DNA from: Candidatus Gastranaerophilales bacterium
GTDB taxonomy: Bacteria > Cyanobacteriota > Vampirovibrionia > Gastranaerophilales > Gastranaerophilaceae
Assembly: GCA_944325905.1 (NCBI GenBank)
Contig: CALVBY010000007.1
Span: forward strand, 1-44,702
DNA length: 44,702 bases
Direction: 5' to 3'
Shown: piece after piece, positions 25,487 to 34,912 of the stretch
Layout: each line of letters opens with the position of its first letter
How positions within the stretch are numbered: the stretch's first letter is position 1
Program-made: the position numbers and the translations under genes
Notes under the pieces: generated by a model
What the model saw: the letters and a program-made list of their open reading frames with translations, nothing else
What the model was told of the DNA's origin: nothing
Databases searched by the model: none

Positions 25487-26743
25487 ATGATGGATAATGA
25501 ATTTGATTTTGGAATTATAGGTTCTGGACCTGCCGGTTACACAGCTGCATTAAGTGCAGCCTCTATAGGTAAAAAAGTAGTTTTGTTTGAAAAAGATTTA
25601 ATCGGTGGAGTTTGTTTGAATCGTGGTTGTATACCGACAAAGACGATGCTTCATTCCGCTGAAATTTATGAGGCTGTTAATAATTCGCTAGATTTTGGGA
25701 TTTGTGTGGATAATTGTCAGGTTGATTTTTCAAAAATAATTGCCAGAAAACGTGCTGTTGTTGAAAAGTTGAGAAATGGTTTGGAAAGATCTTTTAAAAA
25801 TTCAGGAATTATGACAATTAATTCAGAGGCTAGAATTATTGATAAAAATACGATTGAAGCCGATGGTAAGGTTTACAAGTGTGAACAGATTATTGCGGCA
25901 GTTGGTTCCAGTCCGCGTGTTATAACGGGTATGGAATATGATCACAAGTTTGTTTTATCATCAGATGATGTGCTTGATATGGAAAAACTTCCCGAAAGTA
26001 TGATTGTGATAGGTTCCGGTGCTATTGGTGTTGAATTCTCCAGAATTTTTAAAGCTTTTAATGTTCAGGTTACAATAATTGAAATTGCTGAAAATCTTTT
26101 GCCTCTGGCGGATGTAGAAGTTTCAAAGCGTGTTGAGAGAATATTTAAGGCTCAAGGTATTGAGTTTTATACAAAAACTTCTGTTGAAAAAATTGAGAAA
26201 CAAGAAAGTTTTGTTAAAGTTCATGTTTCAAACGGCAAAATTATAGAAGCAGATTGTATTTTATTAGCTGTTGGTCGTGTTCCAAATGAAATTGAAAAAA
26301 TTGATGGAGTTACATATATTGGTGATGTTGCCGGATCTATTCAATTGGCACATTTTGCAAGCAAACAGGCTCTACAAAAAATAGTTGAAATACCTTTTGA
26401 TGAAACTCTTGTTCCGTCTGTTGTATATGGTAATCCTGAAATAGCTTGGATAGGTAAACGTGAACAGGACTTAGAACTTGGTACTTATCAGAAAGCGATG
26501 ATTCCAATTTCTGCATTAGCAAAATCTCAGTGCGACAACGCTTTAGATGGTATGATGAAAATACTTGTTCAAGAAAACAAAATAGTCGGGGCGCATATAG
26601 TTTCAAAAGAGGCGTCTTCTCTTATTCAACAGCTGGTTATTGCAATGCAGGCAGGCATTAATGTTGAACAATTGAAGTCGGTTTGTTTTGCACACCCAAC
26701 TTATTCAGAAGGTATTTTAGAGTGTCTTATGAGGTTAAAATAA
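25487..26743 (+). CDS. lpd: dihydrolipoyl dehydrogenase (short form)
   Basis: The FAD enzyme reoxidises dihydrolipoamide of 2-oxoacid dehydrogenase or glycine cleavage complexes. Visible parts are the FAD loop GSGPAGYTAALSA, the redox disulfide GGVCLNRGCIPTK, the NAD loop VIGSGAIGVEFSRIF, the second FAD motif YIGDVAGSIQLAHFA and the C-terminal AHPTYSEGILE with the catalytic His. The 418-residue length is below the usual 460-480; the region before the second FAD motif is compact. ATG 25487 follows the alr stop with no gap. lipA follows, which supports a lipoate role. Confidence 0.9.
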   Translation: MMDNEFDFGIIGSGPAGYTAALSAASIGKKVVLFEKDLIGGVCLNRGCIPTKTMLHSAEIYEAVNNSLDFGICVDNCQVDFSKIIARKRAVVEKLRNGLERSFKNSGIMTINSEARIIDKNTIEADGKVYKCEQIIAAVGSSPRVITGMEYDHKFVLSSDDVLDMEKLPESMIVIGSGAIGVEFSRIFKAFNVQVTIIEIAENLLPLADVEVSKRVERIFKAQGIEFYTKTSVEKIEKQESFVKVHVSNGKIIEADCILLAVGRVPNEIEKIDGVTYIGDVAGSIQLAHFASKQALQKIVEIPFDETLVPSVVYGNPEIAWIGKREQDLELGTYQKAMIPISALAKSQCDNALDGMMKILVQENKIVGAHIVSKEASSLIQQLVIAMQAGINVEQLKSVCFAHPTYSEGILECLMRLK

Positions 26744-27585
26744 TGAGAGAAAGACTGCCTGAGTATTTAAAACGTCCTATTATAGATACGGATAAAACAC
26801 GTACAGTGAGAAAAATTCTAAAAACTAAGTGTCTGAATACTGTATGTGAAAATGCTCGCTGTCCTAATAAGAACGAATGTTACACAAAAAACACTGCAAC
26901 CTTTTTGATTATGGGTAACAATTGCACCAGAAATTGTCGGTATTGCAATATTTCTTGCGCAAAACCCGAACCTTTGGATTTGGACGAACCTCGTCATGTT
27001 GCAGAGGCGGTTGAGGCTTTAGGATTGAAATATGCGGTTATAACATCTGTCACTCGGGATGATTTGTCGGATGGTGGTGCTGAACATTTTGCAAATTGCA
27101 TAAAGGAGATCCGTAGATTATCTCCCGAAACAAAAATTGAAATACTTACACCGGATTTTAAGGGTGATAAAACAGCTTTAGATACAATAATTGAGGCTGC
27201 ACCTGAAGTATTTAATCATAATATTGAGACGGTGAAGGCACTTTTTAAAGTAGCAAGACCACAGGGCGATTATGGCTGTTCGCTTAAGGTTTTAGACTAT
27301 GTCAAAAAAAATAGTAATATAGTAACAAAATCAGGCCTAATGGTTGGTCTGGGTGAATCGGAAGAACAAATCCAAGAAACTTTAGAGGATTTGCATTCTG
27401 TAGGCTGTGATATAGTAACTATCGGCCAATATATTCAGCCGTCAAAACAACATTTGCCAGTTGCTAAGTATTATTCGTTTGAAGAATTCGAGGCACTAAA
27501 AAACTTGGCTCTAAATGCGGGGATTAAACACTTTCAGATAGGACCGCTTGTTAGAAGTTCATATAGAGCTAGTGAATTACTTTGA
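26743..27585 (+). CDS. lipA: lipoyl synthase
   Basis: LipA is a radical-SAM enzyme that inserts two sulfur atoms into protein-bound octanoyl groups. The 280-residue protein has the auxiliary cluster motif (Cys35-x4-Cys40-x5-Cys46), the radical-SAM motif CTRNCRYC (Cys61, 65, 68) and the C-terminal RSSYRASEL. The ATG overlaps the lpd stop by one base (TAATG). A longer in-frame ORF from 26683 overlaps lpd and lacks support. Confidence 0.96.
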   Translation: MRERLPEYLKRPIIDTDKTRTVRKILKTKCLNTVCENARCPNKNECYTKNTATFLIMGNNCTRNCRYCNISCAKPEPLDLDEPRHVAEAVEALGLKYAVITSVTRDDLSDGGAEHFANCIKEIRRLSPETKIEILTPDFKGDKTALDTIIEAAPEVFNHNIETVKALFKVARPQGDYGCSLKVLDYVKKNSNIVTKSGLMVGLGESEEQIQETLEDLHSVGCDIVTIGQYIQPSKQHLPVAKYYSFEEFEALKNLALNAGIKHFQIGPLVRSSYRASELL

Positions 27586-27795
27586 TTTTTTTTCTACGAT
27601 TTTAAGTTCATAGCCAAGGTAATCTAACAATTCTTGCACCAATTTAAAGCGAATGCTTCCTGAAATGAACATTTTTGAAAGATTGCTCGGAAATGGCACG
27701 TTGTGTCCTTCAGCTTTCATCTTTTTCAGAACTTTACTCATAGATTTCCCGTTTCTTACGAGAATTACTTTTATTTCTTCATATATATTTAGCAT
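27577..27795 (-). CDS. small HTH (XRE-like) protein
   Basis: The 72-residue protein resembles small phage-type HTH proteins: IKVILVRNGKSMSKVLKKMK, then PSNLSKMFISGSIRFKLVQE and LLDYLGYEL. The NLS-K-x-x-x-G pattern fits a recognition helix. It overlaps the end of lipA by nine bases in the opposite direction. The upstream DNA is a TA-rich TATATATACT stretch that reaches the ATG. No ribosome site is present. It is a plausible solitary regulator. Confidence 0.6.
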   Translation of the reverse strand: MLNIYEEIKVILVRNGKSMSKVLKKMKAEGHNVPFPSNLSKMFISGSIRFKLVQELLDYLGYELKIVEKKSK

Positions 27796-27977
27796 AGTAT
27801 ATATATTATTTCATAACTCCAGTCTTGACAAAATTCACAATATCGTTATTCAATAGTATAATTATTATATTATGTATAATAATAAAAATTAAGCATAAGT
27901 CATTTGGTGGATGCTCTTGTAGATAAAAATTTTTTATGCTAGCATATGCTTTGTGAAAAGTTAAAGAGGAATTGATT

Positions 27978-28637
27978 ATGCAAGCGCGTAGAGCAGCAAG
28001 AGAATTGGCATTTATATTGTTTTCCCAGTTCGATAAAAAAATAACAAAATATTCAAAAGATGATTTAGAAAATATAATATTGAAATCCGTAAGAATACTT
28101 ACAAGCAATGCAAGTGATGAGTTAAAGATATCAGTTGGTGCTTTAGTTGATATGAAAAACCGCATCGATGATTATGAAGCTGAACATGAGATAAATCTCA
28201 ACAGACCTTTAGAGGTTGCTAACCTTCCGGTGCCATTGCCTATGACATCTGATATGACAGGTCGTATAGATGAAATGATAGAAATTGCCGAGAAAGCATT
28301 GTTAGCACTTGAAATTGCGGAATTTACGACATTGGACTCGCAAAATGATGTAAAAAATTATGCAATTCAAATTGCTGAATTGTTCCAAAGAAATCATGAA
28401 GAGGTTGATAAGCTTATCCAAAAATATTCAAAAGGTTGGGATATTGACCGCTTGGTTAAGATGGACAAAGATATTTTACGCATAGCGATTGTCGAATTAC
28501 TTTATATAAAAGATGCTCCAATGAAGGTTGTTGTTGATGAGGCACTGGAACTTGCCAAAAAATATTCAACTGACGACAGTTCAGCATTTATCAATGGTAT
28601 TTTGGCTAAAGTTATTATTGATAACGGATTGAATTAA
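27978..28637 (+). CDS. nusB: transcription antitermination factor NusB (long cyanobacterial-type)
   Basis: NusB with NusE binds boxA RNA and aids rRNA antitermination. The 219 residues exceed the usual 130-150. The N-terminal RRAARELAFILFSQ and the C-terminal WDIDRLVKMDKDILRIAIVE with ELAKKYSTDDSSAFINGILAKV are the NusB core, separated by an extra helical region of about 80 residues, as in cyanobacterial NusB. ATG 27978 has AAAGAGGA upstream. It begins the nusB-ftsY-peptidase operon. Confidence 0.9.
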   Translation: MQARRAARELAFILFSQFDKKITKYSKDDLENIILKSVRILTSNASDELKISVGALVDMKNRIDDYEAEHEINLNRPLEVANLPVPLPMTSDMTGRIDEMIEIAEKALLALEIAEFTTLDSQNDVKNYAIQIAELFQRNHEEVDKLIQKYSKGWDIDRLVKMDKDILRIAIVELLYIKDAPMKVVVDEALELAKKYSTDDSSAFINGILAKVIIDNGLN

Positions 28638-29551
28638 TGTTTAAATTCTTTTCTGACAATTTCGATAATTTCAAAAAGAAGATATCAAATACGGCGTCTG
28701 CCCTAGTTGGTAGTGTTGTGGATTCGATATCGGTTGAGGAAGAATTTTCGGAATTTGTTCTTGATGATATGGAGGATTTACTCATAAGTGCTGATCTTGG
28801 AGTCAATTATTCTGCTGAACTTGTTGATAACTTGAGAAATCAGGATAAAATTAAACCTTCAGAAGTAAAAAGTTACCTTAAAAATGAGTTTGAAAAAGTT
28901 TTGAATGATGCAGGCAGCACGATACTTAATTTTCGAGACGGAGAATTAAATATTTACTTTATCTCGGGGGTAAATGGTGTTGGAAAGACTACATTAATTG
29001 GGAAATTAGCATACAGGTTTAAAAATTCAGGTAAAAAAGTTCTGATTGCAGCGGGTGATACATTTAGGGCAGCGGCGGAAGAACAGCTTGATATATGGTC
29101 AAAACGTGCGGGTGCTGATATTGTAAGACGAGATAAAGCGGATCCTGCCTCTGTAGTTTATGAAGCTATACAAAAAGCTAAAAATGAAAATTATGATGTT
29201 TTGTTGATTGACACAGCAGGACGTTTGCAAAACAAGTATAATTTAATGGAAGAATTATCAAAGATAAAATCAGTTATTGACAAAAATGCTCCTGATAATT
29301 TGCGCGAATGCATGCTTGTTTTGGATGCGAATACCGGCCAAAATGGCTTACAGCAGGCAAAAGTTTTTGCTGACGCAATTAAGCTGACATCTGTTGCACT
29401 GACTAAATTGGATGGTTCTGCAAAGGGTGCAGTAGTTTTGGCTATTGCTAAAGAATTGAAGCTTCCGGTAAAGCTTGTTGGTGTTGGTGAAAAAATGGAA
29501 GATTTAAAAGATTTTGATTCAGATGAATTTATACAGGCATTGTTTGAGTAA
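28637..29551 (+). CDS. ftsY: signal recognition particle receptor FtsY
   Basis: FtsY is the membrane-associated GTPase that receives SRP-ribosome complexes for membrane protein insertion. The 304-residue protein has the N domain (about 15-95) and the G domain: GVNGVGKTTLIGKLA (G1), the DTFRAAAEEQL insertion, DTAGRLQ (G3), TKLDG (G4) and GVGEKMEDL. The acidic A domain of E. coli is absent. The start overlaps the nusB stop by one base. Confidence 0.96.
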   Translation: MFKFFSDNFDNFKKKISNTASALVGSVVDSISVEEEFSEFVLDDMEDLLISADLGVNYSAELVDNLRNQDKIKPSEVKSYLKNEFEKVLNDAGSTILNFRDGELNIYFISGVNGVGKTTLIGKLAYRFKNSGKKVLIAAGDTFRAAAEEQLDIWSKRAGADIVRRDKADPASVVYEAIQKAKNENYDVLLIDTAGRLQNKYNLMEELSKIKSVIDKNAPDNLRECMLVLDANTGQNGLQQAKVFADAIKLTSVALTKLDGSAKGAVVLAIAKELKLPVKLVGVGEKMEDLKDFDSDEFIQALFE

Positions 29552-30171
29552 TGAAAATTTTAAAAGAGACAGTTACAAAATCAGGGAATAAAATTCAGCT
29601 TATAGGTAATGAAATTAACAAGAAAATACTTGTTATAGGTGTGTTTCATGGTGATGAACCTCAAGGGAAATTTTTAATAGAAGAATATTTGGATAAATAT
29701 CCTGATACAAAACTTTTTTTTATCCCATGTTTAAATCCGGACGGAATGAGTTTAGAGACGAGAACAAATGCAAATGGAGTTGATTTAAACAGAAATTTCC
29801 CAACTAAAAATTGGGAGTTGACAGAAAAAAATGAATCTTTTGGCGGTGAATTTCCGGCCTGTGAAATCGAAACCAATTTTTTGATTGATGTTATAAATGA
29901 AATCAAACCAGATATTATACTAACCTTGCATGCACCATTTAAGGTTGTAAATTACGATGGCCCTGCTCAAGATATTGCAAAAAAAATTAGCGAAATAATT
30001 TATTATCCTGTTGAGGCAAGTATAGGATATCCAACTCCGGGGAGTTTTGGTACATATTGTGGAATTGAAAAAAATATCCCGACAATTACTCTTGAGTTAG
30101 ACGAAGAATGTCCGGCTCAAGATTTAATTGAGCCGGTACACAAAATCTTTAATTTACTTGAAAATTATTGA
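29551..30171 (+). CDS. M14-family zinc carboxypeptidase (MpaA-like)
   Basis: The 206-residue protein has the zinc and catalytic residues of M14 peptidases: GVFHGDEPQG (His-x-x-Glu), the substrate-binding NANGVDLNRNFP, the third zinc His in TLHAPF and the catalytic Glu in TITLELDEECP. Small cytoplasmic members such as MpaA cleave murein peptides during wall recycling, so that is the most likely role. It lacks a signal peptide. The ATG overlaps the ftsY stop by one base, so it is co-expressed with nusB and ftsY. Confidence 0.8.
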   Translation: MKILKETVTKSGNKIQLIGNEINKKILVIGVFHGDEPQGKFLIEEYLDKYPDTKLFFIPCLNPDGMSLETRTNANGVDLNRNFPTKNWELTEKNESFGGEFPACEIETNFLIDVINEIKPDIILTLHAPFKVVNYDGPAQDIAKKISEIIYYPVEASIGYPTPGSFGTYCGIEKNIPTITLELDEECPAQDLIEPVHKIFNLLENY

Positions 30172-30777
30172 TTACCAGAATTTCCACCAAGGTTTGTTAG
30201 CTTTTTCGAAGTATTTTTCAGCTTCTTTTTTATATCGTTCTTCTGCGGCTAATTGTTCATCGGTTCTTATATCAATAATCAGTCGACCTTTATGACCCTT
30301 AGCATTGACTACTTCTGCGGCAATTATACCACCTTCTGTAGCATCGGCTGCAGGTACAGTATTAGGGATATGATGTCCTTCTCGATCTAACATGTAGCCT
30401 GCTGTCCATTGATCAAGTTTATATCCTGATTTGGACTTTTGAAGTGCTTCTTTCGCAGTATCTGCGTAGCCTGCACCATTCAAGTCTTCTTCATCTAAAT
30501 AATTTTTGTAACCGCTACAATCATTTTTGCCTGCAGCTTCGATAAGTGCTGCTTGGTAACGTGTTACTTCCAATGTATTATCTTCAATTGTTTTTCCGTC
30601 TTTATCGTAAACTTTTCCGTCTTTGATTGTCCATGATGATTCATTACCGGTTATTCTGGCATTTTTAAAGTTGATTACAAAAGATTTGCCGGAATCTTTA
30701 TCTTTAACCTTAACGGGTGTATAACCATCAACATTACCATAAGGTGTTACTTTAGATACTGTTCCATCATTTGCCAT
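30172..30777 (-). CDS. hypothetical protein with WWKFW C-terminus
   Basis: The 201-residue protein is unrecognised. It has no signal peptide or membrane helix, is rich in Lys, Asp and Gly, contains a DKDSGK/DKDGK turn pattern in the N-terminal half, and ends with a charged helix and the aromatic tail KPWWKFW. AGGAG precedes the ATG at normal spacing. It is convergent with the M14 peptidase, with the stop codons adjacent. The aromatic tail could be a membrane-surface or partner-docking motif; that is speculative. Confidence 0.7.
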   Translation of the reverse strand: MANDGTVSKVTPYGNVDGYTPVKVKDKDSGKSFVINFKNARITGNESSWTIKDGKVYDKDGKTIEDNTLEVTRYQAALIEAAGKNDCSGYKNYLDEEDLNGAGYADTAKEALQKSKSGYKLDQWTAGYMLDREGHHIPNTVPAADATEGGIIAAEVVNAKGHKGRLIIDIRTDEQLAAEERYKKEAEKYFEKANKPWWKFW

Positions 30778-30907
30778 AAAAAATCTCCTCGCTTTTCTAT
30801 ATGTTATTAAACAAATTTTTTTATTCGAAATTGTCCTTTACTTTTATAAACTTTACAAAACTTTTTATTTTATTTGTAGTAGAATTATAAAAAAAGGCGG
30901 AGCTACT

Positions 30908-32281
30908 ATGAAATTACACAATTCTTATACCAATCAAATAGAGGAATTTAAACCAATACAGGATAATAAAGTTAAAATGTATGTTTGCGGGCCTACCGTA
31001 TATGATTATGCGCATTTAGGTCATGCAAGATGTTACATAACTTGGGATGTTTTATATCGTTATTTGAAATTTAAAGGATACGATGTAACCTATTGCCGTA
31101 ATGTCACAGATGTAGACGACAAGATTCTGAAAAAGGCAGAAAAAGAAGGAAAGACTCCGGAAGAGGTTTCACAGTATTGGTATAAGCAATTCGAAAATTC
31201 AATGAAAGCCTTGAATACACTAAAACCTGATGTTGAACCTTTTGCAACAAAGACATTAGGTGAGATGATATCAATTGTTAAAGATTTAATAAAAAACGGA
31301 TATGCCTATGAGGCAAATGGTGATGTATATTTTAGGGTTAAAAAATTCCCTAAATACGGGTATCTTTCAAAACAGCCTATCGACCAGTTAGAAAGCGGGG
31401 CAAGAATAGAAGTTGGGGAACATAAAGAGGATCCTCTGGATTTTGCATTGTGGAAAAAAGATGAAAAATTCGGCTACAACTCACCTTGGGGTGTTGGCAG
31501 ACCCGGATGGCACATAGAATGTTCTGCAATGAGCAGAAAATATTTGGGCAAAACTATTGATATCCACGCTGGTGGTGCGGATTTGATTTTCCCTCACCAC
31601 GAGAACGAAATTGCACAGTCTGAATGTGCCAATGGATGCAAATTTGTAAATTATTGGCTACATAATGGTTTTGTAACTATTAATAAAGAAAAAATGTCCA
31701 AATCTTTGGGTAATTTCTTGACTATAGATGATTTATTGAAAAAATATGATGCAAACACAATAAGATTTTTCATTCTGACTAATCATTACAGAATGCCTGT
31801 TGAGTTTTCGGATGAAGCTTTGACATCAGCTCAGGCAGGTGTTAAGCGTTTACTAAACGCTAAGCGTACAAAGATTAATGAGGACTTGGATATTACAAAA
31901 ACTGATGAATACAAGCAATTTGTCGAAGCTATGGATGATGATTTGAATACATCTAAGGCCTTGGCAGTGTTATTTGAGCTTGCTAATAAAGCGAACAAAG
32001 ATGCTAAAGATGCTTTTACAGTTTTGTATAAGTTGGCATCAGTTTTAGGTTTTAGTTTTGATAAGGCTGAGCTTTCAAAAGAAGAACTTGAAAAAGCTGT
32101 TGAACATGTTTCAAGTGTTTTGGGCGAAAAATTCAATTCAATGGAAGAATTAATTGAATTCCGTAAAAAAGCCCGTGAGGAAAAGAATTGGGCAGTGGCT
32201 GATAAAATTCGTATAGCGCTTGATGAGGTTGGAATTCTGGTTAAAGATTCCAAAGACGGAACAGTGCTTGAGGCAAAGTAA
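30908..32281 (+). CDS. cysS: cysteinyl-tRNA synthetase
   Basis: CysS charges tRNA-Cys. The 457-residue class I enzyme has the zinc Cys in MYVCGPTVYDYAH, the HIGH-type motif HLGHAR, GWHIECSAMS, the zinc-binding HHENEIAQSE and the KMSKS loop EKMSKSLGNF, then a helical anticodon-binding end. GGCGGAG precedes the ATG. It is monocistronic and ends at a strong bidirectional terminator. Confidence 0.98.
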   Translation: MKLHNSYTNQIEEFKPIQDNKVKMYVCGPTVYDYAHLGHARCYITWDVLYRYLKFKGYDVTYCRNVTDVDDKILKKAEKEGKTPEEVSQYWYKQFENSMKALNTLKPDVEPFATKTLGEMISIVKDLIKNGYAYEANGDVYFRVKKFPKYGYLSKQPIDQLESGARIEVGEHKEDPLDFALWKKDEKFGYNSPWGVGRPGWHIECSAMSRKYLGKTIDIHAGGADLIFPHHENEIAQSECANGCKFVNYWLHNGFVTINKEKMSKSLGNFLTIDDLLKKYDANTIRFFILTNHYRMPVEFSDEALTSAQAGVKRLLNAKRTKINEDLDITKTDEYKQFVEAMDDDLNTSKALAVLFELANKANKDAKDAFTVLYKLASVLGFSFDKAELSKEELEKAVEHVSSVLGEKFNSMEELIEFRKKAREEKNWAVADKIRIALDEVGILVKDSKDGTVLEAK

Positions 32282-32290
32282 ACTTATAAA

Positions 32291-32329
32291 AAAATAAGGT
32301 TGGGCATAATAAATTCCAACCTTATTTTT
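32291..32329. terminator. bidirectional terminator
   Basis: AAAATAAGGTTGG pairs over 13 bases with CCAACCTTATTTT around a 12-base loop. It lies between the convergent cysS and the second pilin gene and can serve both. Confidence 0.88.
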
Positions 32330-32330
32330 A

Positions 32331-33083
32331 TTAATAATCCATTTTCCAGCCTTGATCAAATATTCTTCCTGCACAGGCAAACCCGCCGTAATCATTTTCA
32401 GCTTCACTGCAGCCCCAATATGACCAATTCTCAGACTTACCATATACGGTAGTGGCTCCGTAAGGATATACTTTCCCGTATCCATCAATTTCAAAAGCAA
32501 AAAAATCCCTACCTTCCTTGTTTGGTCCTTTTTTCCCATTAATATCTATACGGACGTGTCCGATAGAAGAACACATGCTTCCACCTTCACTTTTTATTTC
32601 GTTACAATGAGTTTCTCCAGTAAAACTAGCTGTTTTTCCCATTCCATTAAAATAATAAATTGTACCATCTGCCATATATATTTGTAAATCTCCGCCCCTA
32701 TTCGTTGGTGTATTTATATCTTCAACTAAGTCGGAGTATTCAATATTATGACATCCATTTGAGAAATCCATGCCGTAGCATACTTTTTGAATTTTTATAT
32801 ATTTGCCAAGTTCTGATACAAATTCTTTTTGGTCATAATCATTTAAGAAATTATCACCATTGATGCTTCTTATTAAATTTGTATTTTGTAAAAGATCTAC
32901 GGAATCTTGAGCCATAGCAAGTTTAAAAACTTGTTAAAGTTGTGCATATGCCCTTTGCAGACCCGTGACGTAAGTTTTTTTCTGGTAATTGTTAACAAGT
33001 GTAGGTATTGTTAAAGCTGCTACAACACCAATAATACCTAAAGTAATTAAAACTTCTGCAAGAGTAAAACCTATTTTCTTCAT
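32331..33083 (-). pseudogene. type IV pilin-like gene interrupted by one in-frame TAA
   Basis: From ATG 33083 the frame reads MKKIG then FTLAEVLITLGIIG, a clean prepilin signal with Gly at -1 and Glu at +5. At codon 50 (32936-32934) TAA interrupts LQRAYAQL-stop-QVFKLAMAQD. The same frame then stays open to 32331 with VRIDINGKKGPNKEGRDFF and a cysteine-rich C-terminal part ending GWKMDY. No frameshift is present. A TCA or AAA codon changed by one base would explain it. The reading from ATG 32915 alone would lack any export signal. Confidence 0.8.
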
Positions 33084-33107
33084 TTTTAATAAGCTGTCCT
33101 TTCTTTA

Positions 33108-33136
33108 ATTAAAAGTTATTATTCAAGTTTTGTCAA
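33108..33136 (-). promoter_or_regulatory. promoter of the second pilin gene
   Basis: On the minus strand TTGACA (33131-33136) and TTTAAT (33108-33113) are 17 bases apart. The downstream leader has AAAGGA, so unlike the other two pilin loci this one is leadered and has no G/C tract. Confidence 0.7.
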
Positions 33137-33178
33137 GATTGTTATTTTTAGTTAATTAATTAAGTACAATGTTTGTCA

Positions 33179-33184
33179 TATAAT
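33179..33184 (+). promoter_or_regulatory. -10 box of spoIID-murJ-tsaC, leaderless
   Basis: TATAAT ends exactly six bases before ATG 33191, with no ribosome site between. Confidence 0.6.
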
Positions 33185-33190
33185 GTTTAT

Positions 33191-34912
33191 ATGGAAAAAA
33201 AGGTTTGGGTTTCAATTTTATCATTAAGTTTAATATTTTTAGGGCAATTTGTATTGGCAAGCGTTCCTGAGACAACATTACAAATCGCACGTGAAGCAGA
33301 AATCAGAGCGGCATTTGAAAAGCCAAAATCAGAAATTGTCCGTGTCGGAATTGGCGACAATTCATTTAATAAATATGATTATGATAACACCGGAATTTTT
33401 GCAACAGCGGAAATGACTGTATTGGATGGAAGCGATTTTGTTGCAAGTATTCCGGCGTACAAGACGGTTAATATAAAATTATCATCTGATATGTTTGTTC
33501 TAACTTACGATAATGGCGAAGTAATTGATCAAATTAAGGGTCCTGTTAGATTTTTATCTCCAAATGGCAGGTTAGGGGTTAAAAATTTAAAACGAGTCGG
33601 GAGTCAGGCGCTTTATAGGGGTGAAATTGAAATTACAAAATACAACAAAAAACTCGGAAGGTTCCACATTGTTAACGTAATTGAGGTTGAAGATTATCTC
33701 AAAGGGGTTGTGCCAAATGAAATGCCGGTTCATTTCGGACTGGAAGCTTTGAAAGCTCAAAGTGTTGCCGCAAGAAATTATGTATTATCTCCAAGAGTGA
33801 AAGCTTATGATGCTTTTGATGTTGTAGATAGTGTTGCTAGTCAAGTTTATTTTGGTGCAGGTTCTGAAAAAGATTTGGGAACCCGTGCTGTTGAAGAAAC
33901 AGAAGGTGTGGTTGCATTGTACAATTGGGATTTGATATTGGCTCAATATTCCTCAACCGCAGGCGGGTATACGGAGAGTTTTGCAAATGTATTTTCGGAT
34001 CCGAAAACAAAGGCTTTTCCCTCTGTTTCAAAACCTTATTTAATTGCAAAACCTGATATACTTAGTCAAAAACCATTGAATGTGGAAGCGGATGCTGCTT
34101 TATTTTATAAATCAAAACCGGATTCTTATGATATGAAATCTCCTTATTACAGGTGGGAAAAAACTTGGACAAAAGATGAATTGCAAAAAGCTTTGCAAAC
34201 CAATCTTCCGTCCCAATCCGCAACGGGGTTTGTTCATCCTGCACTTAATAAAAATGATAAACTTAGTGATGTTGTTAAAATTGAGGTTAAAAAACGAGGT
34301 GAATCGGGCAAGATTATTGAGCTTGAGATTATAACAAAAACTCAAACGTATAAAGTCTACAAAGAGCTTGTCATAAGACGCTTATTTACCAATAACGGTA
34401 AGGCTTTACCAAGTGCTAATGTTGTTTTCGAGCCTCAATATGACAACGATGGAAATTTGTTATCGCTTAAGGCATATGGCGGCGGCTACGGGCATGGTGT
34501 CGGTTTAAGCCAATATGGTGCGGGATTTATGGCAACAGAATTAAAAATGCCTTATGAAAAAATATTAAAACACTATTATTCTGATATTACGCTTGCGACA
34601 AAACCTATAATACTTTCACCAACTAACGGAAAAAAGGTTGTGGTTCAATCTTTTTATACTAAAAATAAACACGCGGAACTTATTGTAGATAATAAGTATC
34701 AATTATCGCATTTTTTGGTTAATATAAATGGTAAGGAAAAGGATATTGAACTTTCTAAAAATTTCTTTAATAGAGTGGAAAGGATTGATATTTCGAAATT
34801 TATTAAAAACGGAAGAAACACGATAACTTTTTATTATCCTGAAGATGAAGACAATAATAAGGGTTTGAGGTTATTTGTGGAATTGGTAGGAAAAGATGAC
34901 AACTTGTTCTGA
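33191..34912 (+). CDS. SpoIID/LytB-domain protein (peptidoglycan glycan-strand lytic type)
   Basis: The 573-residue protein starts with a signal or anchor sequence (MEKKVWVSILSLSLIFLGQF) and carries the SpoIID domain: VVPNEMPVHFGLEALKAQSVAARNYVL, SSTAGGYTES and YGHGVGLSQYGA. In spore formers SpoIID cleaves denuded glycan strands; non-sporulating bacteria including cyanobacteria also have relatives acting in wall remodelling. ATG 33191 is placed by the -10 box; a TTG at 33173 lies before it. Its end overlaps murJ by 17 bases. Confidence 0.88.
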   Translation: MEKKVWVSILSLSLIFLGQFVLASVPETTLQIAREAEIRAAFEKPKSEIVRVGIGDNSFNKYDYDNTGIFATAEMTVLDGSDFVASIPAYKTVNIKLSSDMFVLTYDNGEVIDQIKGPVRFLSPNGRLGVKNLKRVGSQALYRGEIEITKYNKKLGRFHIVNVIEVEDYLKGVVPNEMPVHFGLEALKAQSVAARNYVLSPRVKAYDAFDVVDSVASQVYFGAGSEKDLGTRAVEETEGVVALYNWDLILAQYSSTAGGYTESFANVFSDPKTKAFPSVSKPYLIAKPDILSQKPLNVEADAALFYKSKPDSYDMKSPYYRWEKTWTKDELQKALQTNLPSQSATGFVHPALNKNDKLSDVVKIEVKKRGESGKIIELEIITKTQTYKVYKELVIRRLFTNNGKALPSANVVFEPQYDNDGNLLSLKAYGGGYGHGVGLSQYGAGFMATELKMPYEKILKHYYSDITLATKPIILSPTNGKKVVVQSFYTKNKHAELIVDNKYQLSHFLVNINGKEKDIELSKNFFNRVERIDISKFIKNGRNTITFYYPEDEDNNKGLRLFVELVGKDDNLF

